Positions 1 through 6,185 of a stretch of 7,082 nt of DNA are shown here, one piece after another (position 1 is the first letter of the stretch; every line of letters starts with the position of its first letter). The DNA is from Pseudomonadota bacterium (GTDB lineage Bacteria > Pseudomonadota > Alphaproteobacteria > Sphingomonadales > Sphingomonadaceae). The translations under genes and the position numbers were made by a program. Location: assembly GCA_023417515.1 (NCBI GenBank), contig JAEZFL010000154.1:1-7082 (forward strand), written 5' to 3'. The notes below the pieces were generated by a model. It made no database searches. It was not told the origin of the DNA and saw only the letters and a program-made list of their open reading frames with translations.

Positions 1-574
1 CGTCCAGCGTGGACGATGGCAGATAATGGGCGGCGAGGCCCAGCGCATGCGCCTCCGCCCCGTCGAGCCGGTGGCCGGTCAGCGCGAGGAACTCGCCCAT
101 GCGGCCGGGCAGGCGCGACAGATACCAGCCGCCGCCGACATCGGGGAACAGGCCGATCGTCGTTTCCGGCATGGCGTAGCGCGTATGCTCGGTGGCGACA
201 CGATCGCGGCAGGGCTGGGAGATGCCGACGCCGCCGCCCATCGTCACCCCATCCATGAAGGCGATGGTTGCCTTGGCGTAGGTGAAGAGCAGGTGGTTGA
301 GCCGGTATTCGGCGTGGAAGAAGTCCCGCGCCTCCTTCCCGTCGGAGCTGCCGCTGTCGCGCAGCATGACGACGTCGCCGCCGGCGCAGAAACCGCGGCC
401 CTCCGCATGGTCGATCATGACCAGCTCGACGGTCGGGTCGTCCTGCCAGGCGAGCAGCGCATCGCTCATCGCCAGGCACATTTCGGTGGTGAGGGCGTGA
501 ATCGCCTTGGGGCGGTTCAGCCGGATCCGGCCGACGCGGCCGTCGGTGAAGGTGAGGACGTCGGTGCTCGTCAC
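1..574 (-). CDS. 3-hydroxyisobutyryl-CoA hydrolase (HIBCH), 3' end cut by window
   Basis: Crotonase-fold enzyme that hydrolyses 3-hydroxyisobutyryl-CoA to 3-hydroxyisobutyrate and CoA in valine degradation, in the cytoplasm. The first 191 residues are present; the family is usually about 350, so the C-terminal part lies outside the window. Seen: the CoA-pocket motif GRGFCAGGDV (59-68), the glycine-rich oxyanion stretch TMGGGVGIS (111-119), and RYAMPETTIGLFPDVGGGWY (132-151). In that stretch E137 and D145 match the Glu and Asp that, in known HIBCH enzymes, separate hydrolases from simple enoyl-CoA hydratases. The start is GTG at 574, which overlaps the stop of the upstream dehydrogenase as GTGA and suggests translational coupling. 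The only SD-like GGGAG (plus 586-590) is 11 nt away, so coupling probably matters. The next in-frame Met is at residue 32, too late for the fold. A generic enoyl-CoA hydratase is the alternative but fits the active site less well. Confidence 0.88.
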   Translation of the reverse strand, partial: MTSTDVLTFTDGRVGRIRLNRPKAIHALTTEMCLAMSDALLAWQDDPTVELVMIDHAEGRGFCAGGDVVMLRDSGSSDGKEARDFFHAEYRLNHLLFTYAKATIAFMDGVTMGGGVGISQPCRDRVATEHTRYAMPETTIGLFPDVGGGWYLSRLPGRMGEFLALTGHRLDGAEAHALGLAAHYLPSSTLD

Positions 575-1713
575 TGCCGGGTCAGCTCCCGCCCGATGAT
601 CATCCGCATGATCTGGTTGGTGCCCTCCAGGATCGAATGGACCCGAAGGTCCCGCCAGAACCGCTCGACCGGATAGTCCTGGAGATAGCCGTAGCCGCCA
701 TGGAGCTGGAGCGCGCGGTCGACGACCGATGAACCGGTATCGGTGGCGAGGCGCTTGGCCATCGCCGCGAACTTGGTCTTGTCGGCCGCATTCTCGGTCA
801 CCTTCACCGCTGCCGCATAGAGCAGCACCCGCGCCGCCTGAAGCTCGGTTTCCATGTCGGCGAGCATGAATTGGGTGTTCTGGAAGTCGCCGATCGGCTG
901 GCCGAACTGCTTGCGTTCCCTTGTGTAGGCGATCGCCTCGTCGAGGCAGCGCTGGGCGCCGCCGAGCGAGCAGGCGCCGATATTGAGCCGGCCGCCGTCC
1001 AGGCCCATCATCGCGATCCGGAAGCCCTCCCCCTCGCCGCCGACCAGATTCTCCGCCGGCACTCGCACCTCGTCGAAATTCACCTGGGCGGTGGGCTGGG
1101 AATGCCAGCCGAGCTTCTTCTCCTGCGCGCCGAAGCTGACGCCTTCCATGTCCTTCTCGATCACCAGGCAGGAAATGCCCTTGGGCCCATCCTGGCCGGT
1201 GCGGACCATGGTGACGTAGATCTCGTTCTCGCCGCCGCCGGAGATGAACGCCTTGGAGCCGGAGACGACATAATGGTCGCCGTCCTTGACCGCGCGGGTC
1301 TTGAGGGCGGCGGCGTCGGAGCCCGATCCGGGCTCGGTGAGGCAGTAGGAGCCGATCCGCTCCATCGTCACCATCGACGGCAGATATTTCTCCTTCACCG
1401 TCGTCGATCCGAACCGGTCGATCATCCAGCTCGCCATGTTGTGTATCGAGATGAAGGCCGAGGTGGAGGGGCAGCCATAGGCCATCGCCTCCATGATCAG
1501 CGCCGCCTCGAGCCGCCCCAGGCCGATGCCGCCGCTCTCCTCGGACACGTAGATGCTTCCGAAGCCGAGCTCCGCCGCGGAGCGGATCGTGTCGCGCGGG
1601 AAGATGTGCTTCTCGTCCCATTCCGCCGCGTGGGGCGTGATCGCGTCTGCGGTGAATTGCTGCGCCATCTCCTGGATCTGGCGCTGCTCGTCGGTGAGGT
1701 CGAACTGGCTCAT
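571..1713 (-). CDS. Acyl-CoA dehydrogenase, isobutyryl-CoA dehydrogenase-like
   Basis: FAD-dependent alpha,beta-dehydrogenation of an acyl-CoA, most likely isobutyryl-CoA to methacrylyl-CoA in valine catabolism, passing electrons to electron-transferring flavoprotein. It has 380 residues, normal for the family. Domains in order: N-terminal helical (1-115), beta-barrel middle with signature YCLTEPGSGSD (123-133) and the FAD/substrate segment around KAFISGGGENEIYV (154-167), then C-terminal helical with RKQFGQPI (267-274) and LQLHGGYGYLQDYPVERFWR (335-354). E363 in ILEGTNQIMR is at the usual catalytic-base position. The ATG at 1713 is preferred over a GTG 18 bases upstream because AAGGGA sits 7 nt before it and the protein then begins directly with the typical SQFDLTDEQRQIQ helix. 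The stop overlaps the start of the HIBCH gene, so the two form one transcriptional unit. The substrate is inferred from the neighbour and from general resemblance to ACAD8; a short or branched-chain acyl-CoA specificity is possible. Confidence 0.9.
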   Translation of the reverse strand: MSQFDLTDEQRQIQEMAQQFTADAITPHAAEWDEKHIFPRDTIRSAAELGFGSIYVSEESGGIGLGRLEAALIMEAMAYGCPSTSAFISIHNMASWMIDRFGSTTVKEKYLPSMVTMERIGSYCLTEPGSGSDAAALKTRAVKDGDHYVVSGSKAFISGGGENEIYVTMVRTGQDGPKGISCLVIEKDMEGVSFGAQEKKLGWHSQPTAQVNFDEVRVPAENLVGGEGEGFRIAMMGLDGGRLNIGACSLGGAQRCLDEAIAYTRERKQFGQPIGDFQNTQFMLADMETELQAARVLLYAAAVKVTENAADKTKFAAMAKRLATDTGSSVVDRALQLHGGYGYLQDYPVERFWRDLRVHSILEGTNQIMRMIIGRELTRQ

Positions 1714-1720
1714 GGCCGGT

Positions 1721-1726
1721 TCCCTT
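1721..1726 (-). promoter_or_regulatory. Ribosome binding site of the acyl-CoA dehydrogenase gene
   Basis: On the minus strand this reads AAGGGA, 7 nt before the ATG at 1713. It decides for that ATG over the upstream in-frame GTG at 1731, which lies on the far side of it. Confidence 0.7.
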
Positions 1727-1785
1727 AGCACCGTCGGACGGCGAGGGAAGGGGAAGCGTGCCGCCCTCCGCGCCCGCTCATCGGC

Positions 1786-2034
1786 TCAGAGCGGCGCCCG
1801 CGGGATGTTCGGCGCGGTGCGCGACCTGTCGAAGTCGCGCTGCGCCTCCTGCTCGATCGCCCGCCACTCGGAGGCCGGGCGGCACACCCGCCGGCCGCCG
1901 AGGCGGCTTCCCGTGGTCGGGGCGACCATCCGGCATTCGCGGCGATCGCCGCCGTCACCCTCCGGCGCCGCAGCAACCGGGATCGCCGTCGCCAGCGCCG
2001 CGAGCGCGGCTGCGCCCTTCACGAAATTACGCAT
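1786..2034 (-). CDS. Small exported two-cysteine protein, unknown function
   Basis: 82-residue protein with an apparent Sec signal peptide: MRNFVKG, then an Ala-rich hydrophobic stretch to about residue 20, with likely cleavage after AAA near residue 23. The mature part is about 59 residues. It has Cys34 and Cys51, which could form a disulfide, around a motif PTTGSRLGGRRVC (39-51) followed by a charged helix EWRAIEQEAQRDFDR (56-70). I recall short exported proteins with a similar C...TGSR...RRVC...EW pattern as common, uncharacterised proteins of sphingomonads and related alphaproteobacteria. That is memory of the pattern, not a search result. The start ATG is preceded by GGGG at a 6-nt spacing. 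It lies 49 bp after the aldehyde dehydrogenase and 72 bp before the acyl-CoA dehydrogenase on the same strand, so it may be co-transcribed. Function is unknown; nothing visible ties it to valine metabolism. Confidence 0.75.
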   Translation of the reverse strand: MRNFVKGAAALAALATAIPVAAAPEGDGGDRRECRMVAPTTGSRLGGRRVCRPASEWRAIEQEAQRDFDRSRTAPNIPRAPL

Positions 2035-2083
2035 GTCTTGCCCCAGGGTCGGAATTGATGAAGGGGTCGAGGCGGGTCGCGCC

Positions 2084-3514
2084 TCAGCCGAGCTTGCCGA
2101 TCACGTCGCCGAACAAGTCTTCGTCGCTCGGCAGCTCCTTCGGCGTCTTGAGCGGCTTCGACACCCAGGTCTCGTTGATGAGGTCGCGCCAGGTGATGTT
2201 GTTGCTGGTGCCGGTGCCGCCCCACGATCCGCAGCCCAGCGAGAAGGTCTGGCGCATGCCGTTCCACAGATTGCCGCTGTTCGACGCGGCCTGCGGCTGG
2301 TTGACCATTACCCGAGCGGTCTTGGTGGCATTGGCGAGCTTCATGATGTTGGCGTCGGAGCGCGAATAGATTCCGCAGCTATGGCCCTGGCCCTGATAGG
2401 CCTGGATCCGGTTGGTCATCGCGATCGCCTCGTCGATGTCCTTCACCCGGTACAGCGCCATCGTGACGGTCAGCTTCTCGCCGGAGAAGGGATGGTCGGG
2501 GCCCGCGCCCGTCTCCGGCACGATGAAGAACTTGGTGCCCTCGGGAATCTCGAAGCCGGCCATGCCCGCGATCGTCTCGGGCGGCTGGGCGACGATCTTG
2601 GCGTTGAGCGCGCCGTCGACCCACAGCACGTTCTGAAGCTTCGCCTTCTGGTCGGAATCGAGCACCAGCCCGCCCTTCGCTTTCAGCTTGGCGAGCATCT
2701 CGTCATAGATGGAGTCGAACAACAGCACGCTGTTGTCCGACGAGCAGGACGCGGCATTGTCGAGCGTCTTGGAGATACGGATCTTCTCGGCCGCCTCGTC
2801 GAGGTCGGCGGTGTCGTCGACCGTGATCACCGCGTTGCCAGCGCCGACCCCGAGCGCGGGCGTGCCGCTCGAATAGGCCGCCTTGACCATCGCCCCGCCG
2901 CCGGTGGCGAGAATCCGGTCGCACTGCCGCATCAGCTCGTTGGTCTTGTCGAGCGTCGGCGTGTCGATCGAGATCACCAGGTCGGCCGGAGCGCCCATCT
3001 TCTCGAGCGCCTCGCGCATCCGGTCGCACACCGCCTTGTTGGTGAGCTTGGCGCGCGGGTGCGGGGCGATGATGATCGCGTTTCGGCCCTTTACCGCGTT
3101 GATCGACTTGATCACCGGAGTCGCCTCGGGATTGGTCGACGGCGACAGCGCGCCGATCACTCCGACCGGCTTGGCGATGACGACGATCTCGCGCTCGGGA
3201 TATTCCTCGATCACGCCCACCGACTTGTCGTCGATGATGTCCATCAGCGCCGCGCGGGTCTTGCGCGAGATCTTGAGGAACTTGCCGTCATAATTGCCGA
3301 GCCGGGTCTCATCGACGGTCAGCTGGGCGATCTCCTCGGCGACTCCGGGGCGCGCCACCGACCAGACCATTCCGCGGATCAGCTCGTCGACCTGTTCCTG
3401 GGTGTAATTCTCGATCTTGGCCTGCGCCGCACGCGACCGCGCGACCAATTCCGCGATCTCGGCGGCCGCCTGCGCCTGCTCGTCGCTTGCGAAAATTCGT
3501 TCCTGAACGCCCAT
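2084..3514 (-). CDS. CoA-acylating aldehyde dehydrogenase (SauS/EutE/AdhE type)
   Basis: NAD(P)-dependent oxidation of an aldehyde to its acyl-CoA thioester, or the reverse, in the cytoplasm. The 476-residue length suits a single-domain acylating enzyme. Seen: a helical N-terminus (1-50), the cofactor-binding segment PVGVIGALSPSTNPEATPVI (116-135), IIIAPHPRA (147-155), the nucleotide-domain motif ATGGGAMV (203-210), the catalytic thiol Cys257 in NAASCSSDNSV (253-263), and a C-terminal GCGSWGGTGTSNNITWRDLI (427-446). The last corresponds to the GSWGG...N(V/I)T motif of EutE, AdhE N-domains and sulfoacetaldehyde dehydrogenase SauS. The double Ser after Cys most recalls SauS-like members. The ATG at 3514 is chosen over an ATG 42 bases upstream because GAGGAG lies 6 nt before it. 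No microcompartment shell genes, alcohol dehydrogenase or sulfonate genes are visible, so the natural aldehyde is unknown. It is not a methylmalonate-semialdehyde dehydrogenase by motif. Family call is firm, substrate is not. Confidence 0.9.
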   Translation of the reverse strand: MGVQERIFASDEQAQAAAEIAELVARSRAAQAKIENYTQEQVDELIRGMVWSVARPGVAEEIAQLTVDETRLGNYDGKFLKISRKTRAALMDIIDDKSVGVIEEYPEREIVVIAKPVGVIGALSPSTNPEATPVIKSINAVKGRNAIIIAPHPRAKLTNKAVCDRMREALEKMGAPADLVISIDTPTLDKTNELMRQCDRILATGGGAMVKAAYSSGTPALGVGAGNAVITVDDTADLDEAAEKIRISKTLDNAASCSSDNSVLLFDSIYDEMLAKLKAKGGLVLDSDQKAKLQNVLWVDGALNAKIVAQPPETIAGMAGFEIPEGTKFFIVPETGAGPDHPFSGEKLTVTMALYRVKDIDEAIAMTNRIQAYQGQGHSCGIYSRSDANIMKLANATKTARVMVNQPQAASNSGNLWNGMRQTFSLGCGSWGGTGTSNNITWRDLINETWVSKPLKTPKELPSDEDLFGDVIGKLG

Positions 3515-3520
3515 GATCGA

Positions 3521-3526
3521 CTCCTC
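3521..3526 (-). promoter_or_regulatory. Strong ribosome binding site of the aldehyde dehydrogenase gene
   Basis: Minus-strand GAGGAG with a 6-nt spacer to the ATG at 3514. It rules out the longer in-frame start upstream at 3556, which would place this site inside the coding region. Confidence 0.8.
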
Positions 3527-3528
3527 GT

Positions 3529-3540
3529 GGCGCATGCGCC
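3529..3540. promoter_or_regulatory. 12-bp perfect palindrome upstream of the aldehyde dehydrogenase
   Basis: GGCGCATGCGCC is a perfect 12-bp palindrome two bases upstream of the GAGGAG site, within the 90-bp gap between the NTF2-like gene and the aldehyde dehydrogenase gene. It could be an operator or simply chance in GC-rich DNA. No convincing -35/-10 pair is visible beside it. Confidence 0.25.
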
Positions 3541-3604
3541 TGATGACTGGCTGCACCTAATCACGCCGCGGACGAAATGCCAGCCGCCGACACGGGGAAG
3601 GACG

Positions 3605-4504
3605 CTATTCCGCGATGTAGCGCCACTCGCCGCTGTCCGCGTCGCGGATCCAGACGGTGAAGAACGGGATGGCGGCGGGCTGCCCCTCGGGAGCCGGCTC
3701 GTTCGAGCGGATGGTGCCGACCGACAGGCCGAGGTCGCCGCTGGCCGCAGCCCAGGTCCGGTCGGCGGACCAGTGCAACGGGCTCGTCGTCGCCGAGTCG
3801 AAGTTCGCACCGATCGCGGGCAGGCCGACCGCGAAGCCGTTCGGGCTGGCGACATGGACGGCGCGCGCATGGCCATATTCCAGGAAGGCCGCGCGCAGCC
3901 CCACTTGCTGTGCACGGTCGGAGAAGGCGCGCTCGGCGGCAGCGACGGCGCCCGCATGGCTGGCGCCTGCAGCCGCGCGGAGGGCTTGCGGAATCAGCGG
4001 CGCAACCGGGCCGATCTGGGCCTCGTCGAGACGGCGCACGACCTGGCGAAGCGCGAGCACGCGCCAGCCTTCGGGCCGCCGGATCCAATAGGCGAGGTAG
4101 CGCCGCCGCGCCCGCGCCGGATCGCCGCCGGCGATGTCGAGATAGCCGAAGGTGAAGCCATGGCTGCCGTCGGCCGACACGCCGCCGCCGATCGAGCGCC
4201 AGCGCGCGCCGGTGCCGCGGCTCGACGGATTGGCCGCGAGCGCCGCCGTCGCCGCTTCGCGCCCGCTGGCGATTCCGTCGCGGGTCGGAAGCTGCACCTC
4301 GGCGTCGAACATCGCCGCGATGCCGTCGGCCGGCGGTCGGTTCGCCGCGGCTTCGGAAAAGGCGCGCTCCGCTGCGAGCAGCTCGGCATAGGCGGCCGCC
4401 GGGTCGTGATCGGCCTGGTGGGCTTCGGACGGAGTCGACATCGTCACCGACACCGGACCGGCCACCAGAAGAAAGGGAATGAGGAATATCGGATCGATTC
4501 GCAT
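3605..4504 (-). CDS. Exported tandem NTF2/SnoaL-like (DUF4440-type) protein
   Basis: 299-residue protein with an N-terminal hydrophobic segment FLIPFLLVAGPVSVTM (7-22), likely a Sec signal peptide ending near SEA (26-28). The rest is two copies of one alpha+beta unit. AERAFSEAAANRPPADGIAA (45-64) in copy one is echoed by AERAFSDRAQQVGLRAAF (190-207) in copy two. YLAYWIRRPEGWRVLALR (136-153) is echoed by PFFTVWIRDADSGEWRYIAE (280-299). The opening helix plus a closing strand with a conserved Trp is the pattern of SnoaL/DUF4440 cone-shaped domains. These bind small hydrophobic ligands or act as enzymes, and no catalytic residues can be assigned here. The start at 4504 is supported by GGAG five bases upstream; a longer frame reaching 4609 would put a basic, non-secretory tail before the signal peptide. 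It is transcribed divergently from the M28 peptidase and 90 bp before the aldehyde dehydrogenase. Role unknown. Confidence 0.8.
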   Translation of the reverse strand: MRIDPIFLIPFLLVAGPVSVTMSTPSEAHQADHDPAAAYAELLAAERAFSEAAANRPPADGIAAMFDAEVQLPTRDGIASGREAATAALAANPSSRGTGARWRSIGGGVSADGSHGFTFGYLDIAGGDPARARRRYLAYWIRRPEGWRVLALRQVVRRLDEAQIGPVAPLIPQALRAAAGASHAGAVAAAERAFSDRAQQVGLRAAFLEYGHARAVHVASPNGFAVGLPAIGANFDSATTSPLHWSADRTWAAASGDLGLSVGTIRSNEPAPEGQPAAIPFFTVWIRDADSGEWRYIAE

Positions 4505-4620
4505 CGCGTCTCCATGCCGGCGCGGTTGCCCACAGCCGCGGCGCTTCGACGAACGCTGCGTCTCGTTCGACCGACGGAACGACTTGTCAGCGGCGCGGCG
4601 CCGGTCCATCGCTCTCGTTC
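4505..4620. promoter_or_regulatory. Divergent intergenic region with CGTTC/GAACG dyads
   Basis: This 116-bp gap must hold the promoters of the NTF2-like gene (minus) and the M28 peptidase (plus). GAACG occurs at 4551-4555 and 4577-4581, and CGTTC at 4564-4568 and 4616-4620. TCGTTC-N8-GAACGA (4563-4582) is an exact inverted repeat, GAACG-N8-CGTTC (4551-4568) is a second with the same spacing, and TCTCGTTC is repeated at 4561-4568 and 4613-4620. TTGTCA (4584-4589) could be a plus-strand -35 element, but no clear -10 follows. No SD-like sequence is evident before the peptidase start. Promoter presence is inferred from the gene layout. Confidence 0.45.
4509..4514 (-). promoter_or_regulatory. Ribosome binding site of the NTF2-like gene
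   Basis: Minus-strand TGGAGA, with its GGAG five bases before the ATG at 4504. It decides for the start that exposes the signal peptide. Confidence 0.65.
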
Positions 4621-6072
4621 ATGAAGCGCCTCCTCCTCGCGGGCCTCGCCCTCCTCGCCGCCGCTCCCGCAACCGCCCAGCGCCGCGCGCCCGTTCCGCC
4701 TCCGCCGCCGCCGGCAAGCCTCACCGCGCTCGCCGACCAGGTGAGCGAGCAGAGCCTGCGCTCCTACGTGGAACGCCTGGTCGGCTTCGGCACCCGCCAC
4801 ACTTTGTCGGACCGCAACCATCCCACCCGAGGCATCGGCGCCGCGCTCAACTGGACCGAGGCCGAGTTCCGCCGCTTCTCCGAGGCGTGCGGCGGCTGCC
4901 TCCAGGTCGTTCGCACCGGCGAGACGGTCAGCGGCATGCCCCGGATCCCCAATCCGACGCTCGTCGAGAATGTCGTCGCCATCCAGCGCGGCACGACCGA
5001 TCCCAACCGGGTCGTCATCATCACCGGCCATATCGACAGCCGGGTCACCGACGTGATGAACGTCACCGCCGACGCGCCGGGCGCCAATGACGACGGCTCC
5101 GGCACCGCCGCGGTCATCGAGGCCGCCCGCGTCCTCTCCCGCCACCGTTTCCCTGCCACCATCGTCTATGCCGCTTTGTCGGGCGAGGAGCAGGGCCTGG
5201 TTGGCGGCCGAATCCTCGCCGCTTATGCCCGCGAGCAGGGCTGGCAGGTCGAGGCCAATCTCAACAACGACATCATCGGCAACAGCTGCGGCTCCGACGG
5301 CGTCTGCGATGCCGCCAATGTCCGCGTCTTCTCCGAAGGCCTGCGCTGGCAGGGGGGCGACCAGATCCGCGGCCAGGTCCGCAGCCTCGGCGGCGAGAAC
5401 GATTCGCCCTCGCGCAACCTCTCCCGCTTCATCGCGAGCCTCGCCGGCGATCTCGGCCTCGGCCTCGACGTCCGCCAGATCTGGCGCAACGACCGCTTCG
5501 GCCGCGGCGGCGACCATACCGAGTTCTTGAACGCCGGCTTCCCCGCCGTCCGCCTGTCGGTCGCGGTCGAGGATTACGACCACCAGCACCAGGACCTGCG
5601 TACCGAGAACGGCACCGTCTACGGCGACACGATCGACGAGATGGACTTTCCCTATCTGCGCAAGGTCACCGCGCTGAACGTCGCCGCGCTGGCCGCTCTC
5701 GCGCGGGCTCCCATGCCGCCCGCGCCGAGGGCTGAGGGCGCGGTATCCACCGACACGACGCTGCGCTGGACCCCCGTGCCCGGCGCGGTCGCGTATGTCG
5801 CGCGCTGGCGCCGGACGGATGCGCGCCAGTGGGAGCATTCGCGACGCGTCACGGAGATCAACATGACGGTCCGCGAGCCCGCCAACCCCGCCACGGGCGG
5901 CCGTTCCGGCGAGGCGCTTCACCAGCTGGTACTGCCAGGCATTCGTGTCGACGACTGGGTGTTCGGCGTTTCTTCCCTCGCAGCCGACGGCTCGGAAAGC
6001 CCGGTTGCATCCGCCGTTCCGGGCGGCGCGTTCCGGCCCTGGACGCCGCCGCCGCCGGCTGCTCGGCAGTGA
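4621..6072 (+). CDS. Exported M28 family zinc aminopeptidase with C-terminal FnIII-like domain
   Basis: Co-catalytic two-zinc exopeptidase, expected to remove N-terminal residues from peptides in the periplasm or outside the cell. It has 483 residues. The signal peptide MKRLLLAGLALLAAAPATA is cleaved near residue 19, then comes a Pro-rich linker (24-31). The peptidase core spans about 35-362 with a complete metal set as in M28 enzymes: H137 in GHIDSR, bridging D157 in GANDDGSGT, catalytic base E189 and ligand E190 in SGEEQG, D217 in NNDIIG, and H299 in GDHTEF. Cys90/Cys93 and Cys223/Cys229 are candidate disulfides. Residues about 371-470 (TLRWTPVPGAVAYVARWR, then DDWVFGVSSLAADGSES) look like a fibronectin-III-like domain, often an accessory domain on secreted peptidases. 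The start is set by the signal peptide; no clear SD precedes it. It is divergent from the NTF2-like gene and followed after 10 bp by a REP pair. The exact substrate is unknown. Confidence 0.92.
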   Translation: MKRLLLAGLALLAAAPATAQRRAPVPPPPPPASLTALADQVSEQSLRSYVERLVGFGTRHTLSDRNHPTRGIGAALNWTEAEFRRFSEACGGCLQVVRTGETVSGMPRIPNPTLVENVVAIQRGTTDPNRVVIITGHIDSRVTDVMNVTADAPGANDDGSGTAAVIEAARVLSRHRFPATIVYAALSGEEQGLVGGRILAAYAREQGWQVEANLNNDIIGNSCGSDGVCDAANVRVFSEGLRWQGGDQIRGQVRSLGGENDSPSRNLSRFIASLAGDLGLGLDVRQIWRNDRFGRGGDHTEFLNAGFPAVRLSVAVEDYDHQHQDLRTENGTVYGDTIDEMDFPYLRKVTALNVAALAALARAPMPPAPRAEGAVSTDTTLRWTPVPGAVAYVARWRRTDARQWEHSRRVTEINMTVREPANPATGGRSGEALHQLVLPGIRVDDWVFGVSSLAADGSESPVASAVPGGAFRPWTPPPPAARQ

Positions 6073-6082
6073 TCCATTCCTC

Positions 6083-6172
6083 CGTCATGCTGAACTTGTT
6101 TCAGCATCCATTCTCAAACGCGCGCCGCGGCTCGGGTGACGAGATGGACCCTGAAACAAGTTCAGGGTGACG
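6083..6172. repeat. REP-like inverted pair of hairpins (sphingomonad palindromic repeat)
   Basis: Two 27-nt arms, 6083-6109 and 6146-6172, lie in inverted orientation around a 36-bp spacer. Each arm is itself a hairpin with an 8-bp stem and a 5-nt loop: stem 6087-6094 with 6100-6107, and stem 6148-6155 with 6161-6168. Read in the same orientation the cores are TGCTGAACTTGTTTCAGCA and CCCTGAACTTGTTTCAGGG. They differ only at two stem base pairs, and both sides change together. From memory, this TGAACTTGTTTCA core is very common between genes in sphingomonads. It fills most of the gap between the M28 peptidase and rnr. There is no T-run after either hairpin, so it is not a standard intrinsic terminator, although it could slow exonucleases. 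Confidence 0.85.
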
Positions 6173-6185
6173 CGTTAGGCTGCAC

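Noticed and set aside
26..676. A 216-codon plus-strand frame at the left end
   Set aside because: It is antisense to the HIBCH hydrolase, whose catalytic motifs are clear in the minus strand.
871..1728. A 285-codon plus-strand frame opposite the acyl-CoA dehydrogenase
   Set aside because: Antisense shadow; the minus-strand protein matches the acyl-CoA dehydrogenase family end to end.
2084..3514. Methylmalonate-semialdehyde dehydrogenase (mmsA), suggested by the valine-pathway neighbours
   Set aside because: The motifs around the catalytic Cys and the C-terminal GCGSWGG segment belong to the EutE/AdhE/SauS branch, not to MmsA-type ALDH.
1553..4624. A 1023-codon open frame on the plus strand opposite the aldehyde dehydrogenase and NTF2-like genes
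   Set aside because: It is antisense to genes with clear motifs, good ribosome binding sites and family-typical lengths. Its translation is Arg/Ala/Gly/Val-rich without any recognisable domain. Long antisense frames are expected at this GC content.
4444..5922. A 492-codon open frame on the minus strand opposite the M28 peptidase
   Set aside because: It is the shadow of the peptidase gene, which has all metal ligands and a signal peptide. The antisense product is low-complexity and would overlap the divergent promoter region and the NTF2-like gene.
6083..6172. Intrinsic transcription terminator after the M28 peptidase
   Set aside because: The hairpins are only moderately GC-rich and neither is followed by a T-run in either direction. 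The inverted-pair layout and compensatory changes fit a REP element better.
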